Shown: positions 22,701 to 36,007, counted from the stretch's first letter. The stretch: 64,000 nucleotides of DNA from Acorus gramineus (GCA_030737835.1 JAUJYN010000012.1:11642729-11706728); one strand, 5' to 3'. Notes: generated by a model from the letters alone, not told the origin. Numbers and translations are program-made.

Positions 22701-25700
22701 AAGGAAAAATTCAGCATTCTGGAAACATAAGTCATGTAAAAACTTGTCACCAATAAGCACCTGGGTATTGAAAAATATGGTTGCCAAATCATTGTATTCC
22801 TTCTTATCCTTGGCACAATGAAACTGTCAGATAAAAACAGTCCAATAAAGCTCAAATTTTTGTTTGGCCATCTAAAATTTCAGATTGCATCATAACAGCA
22901 TCTATTGAAGATTACAGTATGTTAAGAGGATCCAAACATGCATATCAAGCAATAAAGAGCCCACTTAAAAAATAACCACACATTGAAAAAAAAAATGGAA
23001 AAATTTATATGATACAATTATACACATCCATACACTAGGTGCAGAAAAAGAAACGAAGCAGGCAGAAACCCCACATAAGTCAATTTTCATTAACGCACAA
23101 AAAGAATCCATCAACAGAAATCTAGGGTGCAACTTGAGCCACACTAACCCACAGATTGAATGAAGTAGCACAATTTAAATACTGACTGGACTACAATTTT
23201 ATCAATCTAGGTTAAACTAGCACAATATCAATACAGACTGGAATTGGATCAGTATCCTATCAAGCTATGTTGGACTAGAACAATATGAAAATAAGACTTG
23301 AGCAATATGTTGGACGAACTCTCTGAGATTTCAAGAGCCTCACCAATTCTGCTCCAAATTCATCACATGTAAGCTTAAATTACATGTACAACAGCAGGTT
23401 TAATAACCCAACTAATGAAATGGTAACCAAACCATATCAGCCTATCTCATGCACACGCATTTGAGGGTGTGCAAACCCATCTTTTACTTGTAATGCCCAA
23501 AACAATGGAAAGACGCAAAAGCAAAATCAATTTAAGTCTGGACGAAATAGATATAACTCATGTCATCATCACCTAGAATGATCAGATGCAGCCACACTGA
23601 AAATACAAACCACAAGGGAAGTACAGTCCTCATTTCAATGTGAATGCTGACAGGTTAGTATTTAGAAGATGTGGCTTAGGAACCAAAGTTGGACATGAAC
23701 TTTAGGCTTGACTCAAGGTGGGGAATACCAGGACCAGTTCCAGTTTGGCTTGTCCCAAGTCTAAAATTTAACTACATCTTCAAGTTGTGCACAAAAAGGA
23801 TCAGAGCTTGATCGAGCTAAGTCAAACTCATTCAGGCCACACAACCTGCGTGATTTTAATTTATGCATAGAACCCAGCATAAGACAAAAGCAACAATATG
23901 TTTTGTAGTCAACAGGCATCCCTGACTAATGACTTTAGCAAAACCATGCTTGAGTTCTCCGCTGCAAACAAGATCTATTCATGAGTAATGACTTGAAATA
24001 AAGAATCATGTAGACACAAAGGTTTTGAGCTTCCTTATTGATGCTTACATTAATTCAACATTAACAAGCCAATAGGACAATTTTATCAATCTTGTTGACT
24101 GGTAAATTTCCATCAGAGGCCAACTCCTGTAATAAAGTTACCTCATCACCTTTTGACCACCATCCAACTCATGTTTGATCTCCCCTACTTTCCTTCTGAA
24201 GTCATAGACCCAGATCTTTTCATTACAGGTGCTTTTGATGGCAAATGTATTGCCTGTGGTTTTTATTTTTTCAAGCAAGAAATCAAGAATAGAGCCCATT
24301 GATCATGACATCAGAGGAATCTCACTAGCATTTAGGCCCGAAGAGGACGTGGGTACTTCGGCTAAATGGATTCTCAAGTCCATGCACAGGCCCAAACCTA
24401 ACTTAGAATATTACATCAAATGAAGGAAACCTCCTGATCAAACAACTAAATGTCAGTACTGATTATTAAGAAATATCCTAGGACCAAGACTGCAACATTG
24501 TTGCCCCCCTAAGACCCAAAGAGACATTTGCAAAAGGAAATAACAGCAAATCGAAAACACTACAGAATTACAATCATATGAGGACAAATCCAAATTATAC
24601 ACCTCCATCAAGGTCTATAAATAGAAGACCATATCCCACACTAAGGACATCCATAATCAACCTAAATGACCCGCAACAGGCATTATATTTTATTTGTGTC
24701 ATATCCAGTTCACTTTTAGTGTTGGATTTCCATTGTAAGTTTTGCTTCCTGGTTTATGTTCTGTGGTTGTAAGTTGTAACTCTTATTTTTTGCAATAGAA
24801 AGAATCTATGAGCCCATTGGTCTAGTACTTTTCAATTGGAAAAGCACTTTTCCTCCACACACTGACTCATGCACAGATCACTAAAATATTTCACCATCAG
24901 CGGAATCTTCCTTTGCAACTGATAGGATGAAAATTCACAGTCAAACCTAACCGTTGCTTAACTAGTCTAGACACCCTACCCAGACAGTTCAACTAAAGGA
25001 CCAGTACCACACAGTCCAATACTGTAATAGACAAAAATCCTCTTTGGCTAAGAATTTTATTGGAGAGGTAAGCAAAAAAAAAAAGTACTCCAGGAGGATG
25101 AATCCCAACCTCTTAATGTTGATTGGTCTGAAAGGATCTCTCATTGCTCACTTGCTAAGAATTTCAAACTCCTGCCATCAACTTAGATATGACACTAATT
25201 GCAGTCAAAAGTTTTTAGATATGACACTAATTACAGTCAAAAGTTTCCACTTATAAAATGTATTATTTCTCCCAAAAAAAAAAAAATCCACTAACTGAAT
25301 CAATCAGTGATTATGTATAGAGATCATAATCAACACACAGCTATACTAATAACAAACAAGTTTTACAACTATGCACCCCACTAACCCACTGCCTCACCTT
25401 ATAACAACAAAAAAAAGTAAAAAAAATAATATAATTGATAGATAGTGAACATCATAACTGTTCATCAACTACAATTCTTTTTTCATATATGAAGAAGATT
25501 TATTTAAATGAAGGGCATGGTAATCAGCACATCTATATTGCTTTAATTTCTTGGAAAACTTTGTAACTATTGTAGTCCCAAAAATGGACATTATTGTCAT
25601 CACATACTCTATTAGGTAAGGAAAATGTTCACATAGTCATCACATACTCTATTAGGTAAGGAAACTTTGTAACTCCTTAATTAAGTGCTTACATTCACGT

Positions 25701-28700
25701 AGTTACCATATGTTCCAGGCGGACGGGGGCATTCAATGGCAGAATTAGCTTCCATAACTGGACATGGACTGCACGATCTTAAAAGTGGTAGCCCAAAAGA
25801 AATAAATGATGTTATCAATGACACAAGGCATACTTCAATGATCTGTAAGGAAGATGTTCAAAACTCATGTCATCAAACATAATGTTTGTCCAAAATGATG
25901 TATTCACATAATTATTCTATTTATTAAGGCCAATCTTACCTTAACTCTGTTCCCCTTCTTATGTAAATATGTTCGACGCCAATAAGTTATATAGAGAGTA
26001 AGCTGATTGAATAAAGCACCTACAGAAAAGATCAGGAAAAGTCAGTTCGGAAAAATATTAGCATAATCAAGCAGGTATGAGTATAAATTCATCCAACATT
26101 CTTGGACAGAATAACACATGAAGCACCAACCAAGAAGTCCTCCAATAACTCCGATTATAGCCATAGGAAGTAGTTCTTGGAATGAATAATCATCTTGTCC
26201 ACTAAAGGAAAATCCCAAGATCAGGATAGAGAATCAAATATGAGATCAACTCAAATAAAAGCATACAATATAGCAAAAAAAATGAAGTTTAGCAACCCTG
26301 AAATGTCCCAGATGATAAAGCCTCCTGAGCCAAAATGTCCGCATTTTCCACTCTTGCACCAGTTCATTGCAGAACGTACCACAACAGCCACCACAGCAGA
26401 TGTAAAGAAAACACGCCACATAAGCTGACTCCTCCACCTTTGGGGACCAGAATAAGCATTAAAAAAATAGAAAATGCAACACGCTTATCTAAGTTGAGAA
26501 ACTCAAACAACTTCAAAATAATGGAAATGAATTAAAAGAAAAACTTTATTGTGCATTGTTGCAGTCTTTTCTTTTATTCGGTTTTGATTGCTGTTCATCA
26601 ATTGGGTGAGAAATCATCGTATGCATCTCCTGTTTGCCCAAAAGTTGGGCAAGGCCTCAAAAATTGAAATGTAATCAAGAGAGACATTATTGTTGTACTA
26701 TGTGGCATTATCATGTATATGGTAAACTTAGGAAAATACCCTCATTTTGTGTTGAATTATATAATGTGGTTGTTTTATGTAATTTCATTTATTTTTATTA
26801 AACATTATTGTGTTAGTATCATTCATTTTTTACAGTTGGGACTTGGGATACAAGTAAAGAGTTAGTTTCTTAGATATATTTACAAGATTGCTAGTAAGGG
26901 TGTTTTTGGTGTTTAAGCCAAATTCCTTTTATACCATGTGCAAACCAAATTCCTTACAATTTAGGTCAAGTTTCCACTGGCTTATTCCTCGTGTTTTGAG
27001 ACACGCAATGAGAACATCTGTCATAAGAAAAGGACCTATGTTGAAAACATCTGGGCAGTGATCACTTCAAGCTCCTTTTAATCCTTTTTTTTTTTTGGCT
27101 ATCGGAGGTATCCCAAACCCTTTGAGGCAAGGACTAATCCTCCAGGTGAATCCTTTGTTTTTGTAGATGCATGATTGTCTCTTGTTAGTATTTCAATCCA
27201 ATTATCCAAAACAAAAGATGGCTAGTCCAGAATGTTCTTCGAAATGGACTGTAGTCCATCATAGACCATAAATTTTTATTAGAATTGTGCGTGCACATCA
27301 ATTTCTGACATCCTTTTTCCTGGATTTTCCATTTCAGAAAAATATGACGGTAGAAAATAAATTTTTTAAAGGAAGACTTGAAATAAATTCAAATAAGAAA
27401 AACCTTATTACCAAGATGTAACCTCCTCTAGTGCAAACAAAACACCACCAACTGGAGCTCTAAAAGCTGCAGCGACCCCAGCTGCACATCCACAGGTCAC
27501 CTTTCAAAACATAGAGCATCAGTAAGAAAAGAATCTAAACCTCAACAGAAATATCGGCACTTCAGCATACCACTGACATGCAATGGTTAATCCTGGCATC
27601 TATTATATGCAATGGACGAAAAGTGCTAATGTACATGTGCATGAAATGGTTTGTAGCTGGAGTACTGCATATTTGAGACTATGTAACCTCATTTGAGTTA
27701 GCGAGTGTAACTGCCTATCTACTATAATGTGTAGTTTATAGGGTCTACACAAATTGTGATTCTATCAACTCTTAGTTTGCGATCTCAAAATCCACGGATA
27801 CGGATCGGATAAGCTCATATCCGTATCCGTATCCGAATTGGATATCCGAAAAAATATCCGTATCCAATATCCGACGGATATTCCAAAACACATCCGTATC
27901 CGATCCGAAAATTTGGATACGGATTCGAATAATATCCGAAATATCCGAACCAGATTAAAATACAAAAAATTTATAAAATCATAAGTCCTAACATAATTAA
28001 ATAGGTATCTACTAGATGTATAAAAACATAAATCATAATATAGTTAAACAAGTATCAACAAAAACATAAATCATAATATAGTTAAACAAGTATCAACAAT
28101 AATATAAAATAATAAAGCATAACATAGTTAAATATCCTATCAACAAAAATTGATCTGAAATTAAATAAACAGAAGTACTGTCCCTTTACCAAAAAAAAAT
28201 TGAGTGGATAGAGCCAGAGTGGGAGTGTTCAGAACGGAGTGTTCGCAAATACCCACTCAACTACCACTGAAAGAAAAGGAGGCTTAAATAAGTGAGAACA
28301 ATGCATACGAGGAAATCCACTATGGGAATTAAGAGATTTAGTTTTAGTTAGCAGAAAAAGTTGTCTAGATGATGTGAATAAAACCAATCGGGTAAGTATG
28401 GCAGTTAATTTTCAAAAGAACAACTGGAAAATTATCTGCTCCTTTCGCTTTACTCTCTATCAACTTTGTTTACTTGTTCCGGCGGCAGAGAAGATGATCG
28501 GAGACTTGCAGAGAGAGGAAGAGAAGAAGATCGGTGATTTTTGTTTTTCTTTTTGTTCTTGCTGGGTGATTCCGTAAGAGATGAAACTGGGGAGGGTTGG
28601 TCTCATCTAATTGGATTGTGTTTTGCCCCAGAATATATGTCATTGGATTTTGATCTAAGGGTTGAAAATAATCCTATTATATATAAATAAAATAAAATTT

Positions 28701-31700
28701 GAGATACGGATATTTTTTTGATCGGATACGGTTTATATCTGATCCGATCAAAAAATCCAAAAACATCTAATTCTTGATGGCTAATATTCTCATTTTATGT
28801 TGAATTATGTATGTGGTTTTTTATGTAATTTCATTTATTTTTGTTAAACATTATATTGTGTTAGTATCACTACTTTTGACGGTTGTGATACAAGTAAAGA
28901 CTTAGTTTCTTAGATATATTACAAGATTGCTATCATGTAAATATAAAGATATTTTTATCATGTTGTGTCCGCGTCCCGTGTCCATGGAAGGATGGTTCAC
29001 CAATTTCATTAAAAATAAAAATAAAAAGTGGTCAACAAAGATAGAAGGTGATTGATCTTATCAGATAATAAATCACTCAGCAACAGATCTAGATAGCTGC
29101 AAAATGAGTGAACATTAAACAGGATAGTTGGACAACGCCAGCAAGCTCAACATTTACTGGTTTCTCATGTTTTATTCCGGCGGCGGTGGGCTACTTGGGT
29201 CGCAAGAAACCAACTTGTATCACAACTCCCAGTTAAGAGATACATTAAGGCGAAATACAAGTATATCTATCTTTGTTCATATGACCGACTTTACTGCCAG
29301 TCATTATGGTTATGGTAACATCCAAGGATGAAAGAGACAAGGGATTTTGTAAAGGAAGAAGAAAGAAGAGACAGAGATGAACAGTGAACTGCTCAACGGA
29401 TAATATCCCATTTCTGCTTGAAGTCACTTTAGATGTAACATTTCTTGTATTTTCTGAAACAGACACAAGAAGTACAGGACCCGGCATTTCCATGGATCAG
29501 GAAATTTGCAGATACTCACAAGGTCACGGCGATCTCGATCACTTTTAAACACTTGTAGCCACCTTGAGCTTAAATGATATTTTGTTGATCCACCCTGCAT
29601 AGTATTAATTAGAAAAATTATGAAGCCATCAAAATATGATATAAAAGTGCTTCTCAAAGAGTGCAAATAAATATGAAATAAAAATAATCTTAGCTGTATT
29701 ATGTTGTCTCATTTAAGCATGTATTGGTCATTTCCATGAAACTTTTGGCCAATGAATTAGACACAATAAATTGTTTCTTCTTAGACTTCAGTGTTGGCCA
29801 TAACAGGGACAGTGGACTCTGAAATGCCATTTTTAACCTTAATATAGACAATTTTTTTATATTCTCTACATCATTTGCAAGAATACTTAACCTGACTCCA
29901 TATGTGGCACCGTCAGCTTATTAACAGATACAACAAAAGTAATCTTAGCCAATGTTGTAAAAAGCATCAGGTCGGGCGGTTGGTGACCGACTAGTGATTA
30001 ATCGTTGAGGCAAAGATTAATCAATCATTTTTTAGATAATAAATACAATACATATTTATATATAATAATAGTTAAATTTAGACTATAAAATAAAAAACAG
30101 GGTAACATCAAAATATAATTGATAATATAAGCATTAGGGATAGCATACAAAAATTAATTATATAAGGCAACGTAATAGATTATTAGTTAACTAGGGATTT
30201 ATCATAAAGGTGGCTAGGCGTTGTGGGTTGGGCTCTGAAGGGGGGTTAATCAGGGCCGAGAAGTGATTTTTAGAACACCGATCTTAGCTACATTATGTCA
30301 TCTCTTTAAAGCATGTTCTGATCATCCCTGTGAAACCTTCTGGCCAATGAATTAGACAGAACAAGCTGTTTCTTCTTTGGATTTCAGTGTTTATCCATAA
30401 GAGCGATGGCAGAAATCTGGATTGCCCTGTTTAACCCTAATATGGTAAAAAAAAAATTATGCTTTCTACATCATTTGCAAGAATACTCAACCAGACTCCA
30501 TAGAAGGCACCATCAGTTAATAATTATTAACAGATACAACAAAAATAATCAGATATCTATACAGTTAAAAAGAAAAGTCGAACGTATGGTTACTCGTATC
30601 CAAAGTTGAATTTGTTATTTTGAAGAATGGCTAGGAAGCATGAACACTTCAATGAACATGTCATGTCCATGTCCGACACATATCGGACACAAGACACGAC
30701 ACGACATGCGTTGAACACGTGTCAGACACATCTCTTAAGTGTCAAAAATTTTAAAATAATTTTCTCAACTTCGGATACACCTTGAACCTGGGATAAAAAA
30801 GGCATGGACACACAACACTTATGTGGGACATCATTGTAACTTTTTTTTTCTTGTTAATGGAGTTGATTTATGCTCACAAGAAGTCAAAGGATGTTAAAAT
30901 CTTAATGGAGTTGATAGTTTACACATCACTGTAGTTATATTAACTTTTAGTTTATGGATGTGATCTTGTTTTTTCAAAGGATAATGCTAGGTGTAGCCCA
31001 AAATGCAATCCTCAAATGTTTTAATTTTTTAAAAATAATAAATATCATCTAATGAGGTATATGCTTTGATAAGCGCTCCATTTCGAATTGAATTGACTCA
31101 TTTTTAGCAAATGTAAAAAATAAAAAATAATAATAACGAAATATATATCTTACCTAAAAATGTATGTACCTCGTCAGATGGCTAAAGAGGTATATGGGAC
31201 TGCATTTAGGGTTGTAGCAGTGCCCTTTTTCAAATAATCATAATATAACATTTTTTTACTTATTAATCAACATGTCTTTGCCATGTCCTATCTCGGTTTT
31301 TCAAGCTTCGTAGTGTCACCACGTCCATATCGTGTTGTATCTGTGTCCGTAGAAGATGGTGTCACCAATTTCATTAACAAAAAAAGTGATCAACAAAGAT
31401 AGAAGGTGATTGATCTTATCAGACAACAATCACTCTTGCGACAGATGTAGATGGTTGCAAAATGGGTGAACATTAAACAAGATAGTGGGACAATGCCAGC
31501 AAGCTCAACATTTACTGGTTTCTCGAGTTCTTATTCCTTCGGTGGAATGGGATATTTGGGTTGCAAGAAACCAACTTGTTTTTAAGTTTTAAAGGCGCCT
31601 ATTTTGCTTTCGGAAGGTTTGGGACTCGGTGGAGTGTTTTATATCGAAATGGGGGTGGTTTTGTGTGGGGGTCTCTACTGTTCATTTTGAGTGGGGTAAA

Positions 31701-34120
31701 CTTGTGATTGGGGAGTAACCATTTGAATGAGGGCGAACCAGTAAAGTTGCAGACATCTTGTCCTTCTTTATCTTTCTTTTTTTTCCCTTTCTCATCTTGG
31801 CTATGTACCACTTGTTTCAACTAGTGAATGGACAATACTTAGTTCGAAAAAACATTTACTGGTCTCAATTACACCAAAATTTATCTATGCAATAAATCTT
31901 TACTCGCTAGCATTTGGAAGATCTCCAAAGCACATAAGTATGTGACCAATCTGATTTGTTAGACTAATTACATCTTTTCAAGGGTTTCACATAAAAATCA
32001 TACAGAACATTTTGTTGATGAGCTGATTATCTGATAACAGCATTTTTATAATCCGGAAAAATATTATCTAACACGGTAAATGAGACTTAATAATAACAAA
32101 ATTTATAATATCAACCATTATAATTTTCACTTTATGGAAGATTGCAAGATAATATAAACAATGGGCATCACGATTGCGTAGCTTGTCATACCTGTCCAAG
32201 AAGAGAAGCAATACAGGCTCCAGTGTGAACAAGAGGGCCTTCTTTACCTAAAGCAAGCCCACCTCCAACAGAACCAATGCTCCCAAATATCTGCAATCAG
32301 GGAGCAATGTCAAATTAACGTTATAAGATCCCATAAAAACAAATATGACACACTGGTAAGTCCAATAAGGTATATACTTTACCTTTCCAATCAATGTTCG
32401 GAAGAGAAGGATTCCGGGGGCATCAACTCCTGCATATTTTTGTAAATCTCTTTTTGAACACTACGAAAAAGAAATGATATGTATAAATGTGAGATTGACA
32501 AGAATGAGTTACCATTTAAGTAGCCCTTTATTTCAGGAATACCAGACCCAGCAGCTGCTGGTGCAAAGTGAGTGACAATGAACACAGAGGACATAACCAA
32601 AGCAAGATTGAAAAGAGTGTACACTAAGAAACCCGCAAAATATGAATGCTGAATTATAGAGAAGGTCAAAGAGAATTTCCATCCGGAGAAGTTCTCCACT
32701 GCTAAATTAATGAAAATTGCAGCTGCTCCAGTGCCTGGATAATAGAATAATAAGCATTCAATAACCATTTCATTTCAATGAAGGAAAAGACAGAAAAAGA
32801 AGTATTTGACTGAACAAATGGAAGATCATGTGGATAAAAACATCCAAATGAATATACAAGAAGGGGGAGTAATGTGGAACATGACATATCAGCATATACC
32901 ACTGCCACAATGCAAATCATGCCAGCACTATGCACTATTGAAAAAACCTTGAGATTATATGGACAGGTAGAGTGATGCAAATTTCTGTAGAGAAGTATTC
33001 CATATCATAATCCAACCACTATGAGGCATTGCCTTAAGCATATACATGATGACATAGACTCCAGAACTGGGAACAAGATGTCTTCTCCAAAGGAAAGAAA
33101 AAGAAGGGAAAAAAAAAACACGAAATCATCCTTCCACTCTACACCTCCCTAATCCAAAAAAGAGAGTGGGAGTTCACATCTAACCTACTCGCCCCAAGGT
33201 TGAACTTGAAATCCCTTATGTCATTTACAATAATGCACCATGCATTCTCAGCATAGCATTCTCTTCTTTAAATATTTCCTCATGAGTAATTGTATAAAGT
33301 ATTGAAGGGTCCTCTCATGTGGGTGCGGGGCATCGGGTGGGCTGTATATTTAGTTTTATGAAATTTCCCTATTCCCACTTTTCTTGCCTTGGAGCAATAC
33401 CTCTGATTTCACAAATACAGGTTGTGCGCTCCAACCTTTTCTCCAAAAAAAAAAAAACACTTTTTTTTTAGATGAAGAAAAAAAGATGGTGTAACCATTA
33501 CAAGCACACACTACTTCAAACACTTGTCACTTTTCCGAAAACTCAAACATGGAAAACCAGATTGCTATAAATGTAAGAAAATCAGGTCCACCAGAGGATA
33601 CGAAGATTTATACATGCATGAAGAAAACTATTCACTATCCCATAAGTCAAAAGGGAGTCAACAATTAACAGAAAGGGAAAAAAATTTGCCAAATCAAGCA
33701 ACATATGAAAAACTGTCAATAAATTCAAACCAAAGGCATGAGAACGATATCACTTACCGATACCAATCAGCAAAGCAAAGAACCACTTCACCATCACCGA
33801 GTACCCGACATAAAACCTCCCCCTTTTCGCCTGCACGGATCTCAATAACAAAACCGAACCTAAAAATTCATAATTCGAATTCAAATTCAAATTCAACTAA
33901 AACCCCTAAAAAAGATCAGATTCGCCACCTGTTCTTCCCTGTACGCGTAATTCTCTATGACCTCGTAGTCAAGGCTCTCAACGCCCCCGTTGACCCTCGG
34001 ACCGAACACCTCCTCCCCTTCGGCCGAGGCCGAGGCCGATTCGGGCTCGTCCGAGCTCGGAAGCTGGGACCAGACCTGCCTCGCCGTCTCGAGCCCGTTC
34101 TGTAGGCGGCCCGAGATCAT
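19728..34120 (-). CDS. CLC-d: Chloride channel / anion exchanger CLC-d
   Basis: 22 coding exons, minus strand, all phases consistent: 34120-33929, 33830-33758, 32734-32513, 32429-32383, 32290-32192, 29594-29520, 27500-27412, 26437-26297, 26201-26131, 26019-25940, 25842-25693, 22823-22761, 22662-22588, 21599-21448, 21183-21048, 20964-20833, 20719-20642, 20566-20511, 20380-20303, 20211-20055, 19968-19867, 19781-19728. The product is 773 aa. The leader region [15 protein letters not shown] is diagnostic of plant CLC-d. The selectivity motif is GSGIP (151-155), with Ser as in chloride-preferring plant CLCs instead of the Pro of nitrate-type CLC-a. Gating Glu195 (GKEGP), the proton-path Glu262 (ALEEVTSW) and Tyr489 (STYGR) are all present, so exchange activity is expected. 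Two CBS domains fill roughly residues 590-755. In Arabidopsis CLC-d acts in the trans-Golgi network with the V-ATPase. Introns are inflated by repeats. Confidence 0.96.
21785..21965. repeat. Two-copy tandem repeat in CLC-d intron
   Basis: The run TGTATGGTCTCATTTATT recurs about 95 bp later (about 21808 and 21891), each copy followed by poly-A and then a CAAGGAAGAT-GTGAGAATCT-like segment. It is a local duplication inside the intron before the exon at 21599. Confidence 0.65.
22824..25692 (-). other. 2.9-kb intron of CLC-d
   Basis: The largest CLC-d intron, between the exon ending NYVN and the exon starting FHCAKDK. It holds no extra exon and no clear transposon. Two short tandem duplications occur near 25184-25246 (31-bp period) and 25594-25665 (about 42-bp period). 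Confidence 0.7.
26741..26894. repeat. Dispersed intronic repeat C, copy 1
   Basis: About 150 bp containing TTATGTAATTTCATTTATTT and ACAAGTAAAGAGTTAGTTTC, found again at 28789-28936 in the neighbouring CLC-d intron in the same orientation. The two copies are well conserved with a few indels. Confidence 0.65.
27775..28765. repeat. Repeat with clustered CCGTATCCGA-type motifs
   Basis: About 27785-27955 consists of overlapping degenerate units such as ATCCGTATCCGA and GGATACGGAT. A second cluster on the other side (28705-28760: GATACGGATATT, GATCGGATACGG) suggests the two ends of a roughly 1-kb non-autonomous element in intron 6. The interior includes a 45-bp tandem repeat at about 28025-28115. 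The class of the element is uncertain. Confidence 0.4.
28789..29222. repeat. Dispersed intronic repeats C (copy 2) and A (copy 1)
   Basis: 28789-28936 matches 26741-26894. 28990-29222 (with AGATAGAAGGTGATTGATCT and AACATTTACTGGTTTCTC) matches 31350-31582 in the next upstream intron. These intronic duplications show repeated local copying across CLC-d exons 5 to 7. Confidence 0.65.
29690..30552. repeat. Tandem segmental duplication B in CLC-d intron 5-6 interval
   Basis: 29690-29945 and 30291-30552 are diverged copies, sharing GGCCAATGAATTAGACA, TACATCATTTGCAAGAATAC and ATTAACAGATACAACAAAA in the same order and spacing. They lie in the 2.6-kb intron 32191-29595. Confidence 0.7.
30979..31225. 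mobile_element. Mutator-like MITE with perfect 9-bp TSD, nested in a repeat
   Basis: A 247-bp element starting GGATAATGCTAGGTGTAGCCC and ending GGGTTGTAGCAGTGCCC (first 20 bases of each relevant). It is flanked by perfect 9-bp repeats TTTTTCAAA at 30970-30978 and 31226-31234. The flanking DNA is itself a repeat with CGGACAC motifs (30645-30780 and 31255-31350), so this is a nested insertion within a CLC-d intron. Confidence 0.65.
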
Positions 34121-34167
34121 GATGGGAGGAAGCGACGGTGGAGGCTCGGTCGATCGAATCAGAGGCG

Positions 34168-34180
34168 AAACCCTAGGTTT
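34168..34180. promoter_or_regulatory. Palindromic telobox in CLC-d leader
   Basis: AAACCCTAGGTTT, 48 bp upstream of the CLC-d ATG. The telobox (AAACCCTA) is typical of plant housekeeping and translation-related genes. The same 13-mer precedes SMT1. A (GA)n/(CT)n tract follows at about 34224-34250. Confidence 0.55.
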
Positions 34181-34223
34181 TGAAGGGTTGCGGTGCGTGG
34201 CATGAGAGGTTCAGATCGAGATC

Positions 34224-34250
34224 GAGAGAGAGAGAGAGAGAGAGAGAGGA
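34224..34250. repeat. (GA)12 tract in CLC-d 5' leader
   Basis: About twelve GA units on the plus strand, i.e. CT units in the sense direction of CLC-d, about 105-130 bp upstream of its ATG. Confidence 0.85.
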
Positions 34251-34670
34251 GGAGGAGACGTTCGTTAGTTGGAAGCGAAAGCGATTTTAGAGTGGAATTA
34301 CTGCTTTCGTGCAGTAACAGATCGGATGGGAAAAACAAATTACGAAAGATTTAACCGGGAATACGGATGAATCGAAAGGAATGAATGGAAAAGGAGCTTA
34401 TTTAAAGGGAACAATCCATATAACCCCCTGTAAAATTCCTGATATCCATATAACCCCCTATAATCTCAATATATCCATATAACTACATATAACCACGTGT
34501 AAACACACTATAAATACAAATAACATTGAAGTGAAATCATTATGGCAACTTCCATAATGATTTGGTGTTTACTTGTCAAAGGTCTATTAAATAAACTATT
34601 CTAAAAAAAATACATTGAAGTGATGGTCATGATAATACCATATCATAAGTCATGATCTCTTTTTATGATG

Positions 34671-35182
34671 AAAAATGTTAATTTTTTTTGCGGTCTTGCT
34701 AGTTGACTAATTAAATATATTTTTATTTTTACAAATACAACATACAATAATACAGTGAAGAATATATCGTGGTTGATGATTTCATATATTATGTTAGCGA
34801 CATTATTAAATAATGCTAGAAAAATGTTAATTTTTTTTGCGGTCTTGTTAGTTGACTAATTAAATACATTTTTATTTTTACAAATACACACATACAATAA
34901 TACAGTGAAGAATATATCGCGGTTGATGATTTCATATATTATGCTAGGGACATTATTAAATAATGCTACTTGCTAGTTGACTAATTAAATATATTTTTCG
35001 TGGTTGAAAAATGTTGATTTTTTTCGTGGTTGAAAAATGTTAATTTTTTTTGCGGTCTTGCTGGTTGACTAATTAAATATATTTTTATTTTTACAAATAC
35101 AACATACAATAATACAGTGAAGAATATATCGTGGTTGATGATTTCATATATTATGTTAGCGACATTATTAAATAATGCTACA
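34671..35182. repeat. Tandem repeat, about 150 bp, three copies plus a fragment
   Basis: Copies begin near 34671, 34820 and 35033, each with AAAAATGTTAATTTTTTTTG then CGGTCTTG, GTTGACTAATTAAAT and CAGTGAAGAATATATCG. A partial unit (about 34972-35032) lies between the second and third. The copies differ by very few bases, so expansion is recent. It sits about 550 bp upstream of the CLC-d ATG. Confidence 0.85.
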
Positions 35183-36007
35183 AAACACTTGGCCCCGTTT
35201 GGATCCGCAGTGGATGGATTACGCAGCAGAAAATATGGCGTAATGCTATCATGGATCTAAACATGTTTTTGGCGTTTGCGTTTACAGAGTCTATAGAGTG
35301 TTCTCATGCCAATTGTTTTTACGTTTGAGAAGTCCTGAAAACAATATTTCTCCATCATTTCGCTATAGTCCCAAACCAACCCTTAGCTATCAGCTACCTT
35401 TTCTGATAATCATTATTATGTCTAAAACTTGGGGAGTGGTAATTTTTGTATGTAAAACACTGAGATTTAACATTTATTTAACTATTCAATGTGAGAAATG
35501 TTACACACAGTTTAAAATACAGGCCACACATATTTTTAAAAAATCATATACATCATCCAATAAATTATGTATTTTTAAAAAAGGTAAATGTATACTCCAA
35601 TGAATTGAATGATATCATTTATAAAAAATGTAAAAAAAATTCAATGAGTTATGTATCTTAATACAGTGAATGAATTATGCTAACGAGATATATAGGACTA
35701 CATTTAAAACTGTAAAAATGATTGAGTACAACAAAACTCTTTACTGTGTGATTTTTAAGTTAATGATGTGAGATTAGAATAGGAAAAAGTTGCTAAATCA
35801 TTTTTATTGTTCAAAACTCAGACCATACATATTTTCATTTTTTTTTAAATAATAAACATCATCTAACGAAGTATATCTTTGATAAAATGTGTATATCACT
35901 CATTTTCAAGTTGAATGAATCCATTTTTAGTAAGTATAAGAAAAAATTTAACAATATTAGGTTTCTAACGAGATATATGAAACTGCGTTTTGGAATATAT
36001 AAAAAAA

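Noticed and set aside
25044-25256. Open frame inside the large CLC-d intron as a nested gene
   Set aside because: It covers short tandem repeats and has no domain similarity I can recognise.
27775-28765. CCGTATCCGA repeats as a CRISPR array
   Set aside because: Units overlap and are degenerate, with no regular spacers, in a plant intron; this is a transposon or microsatellite-like repeat.
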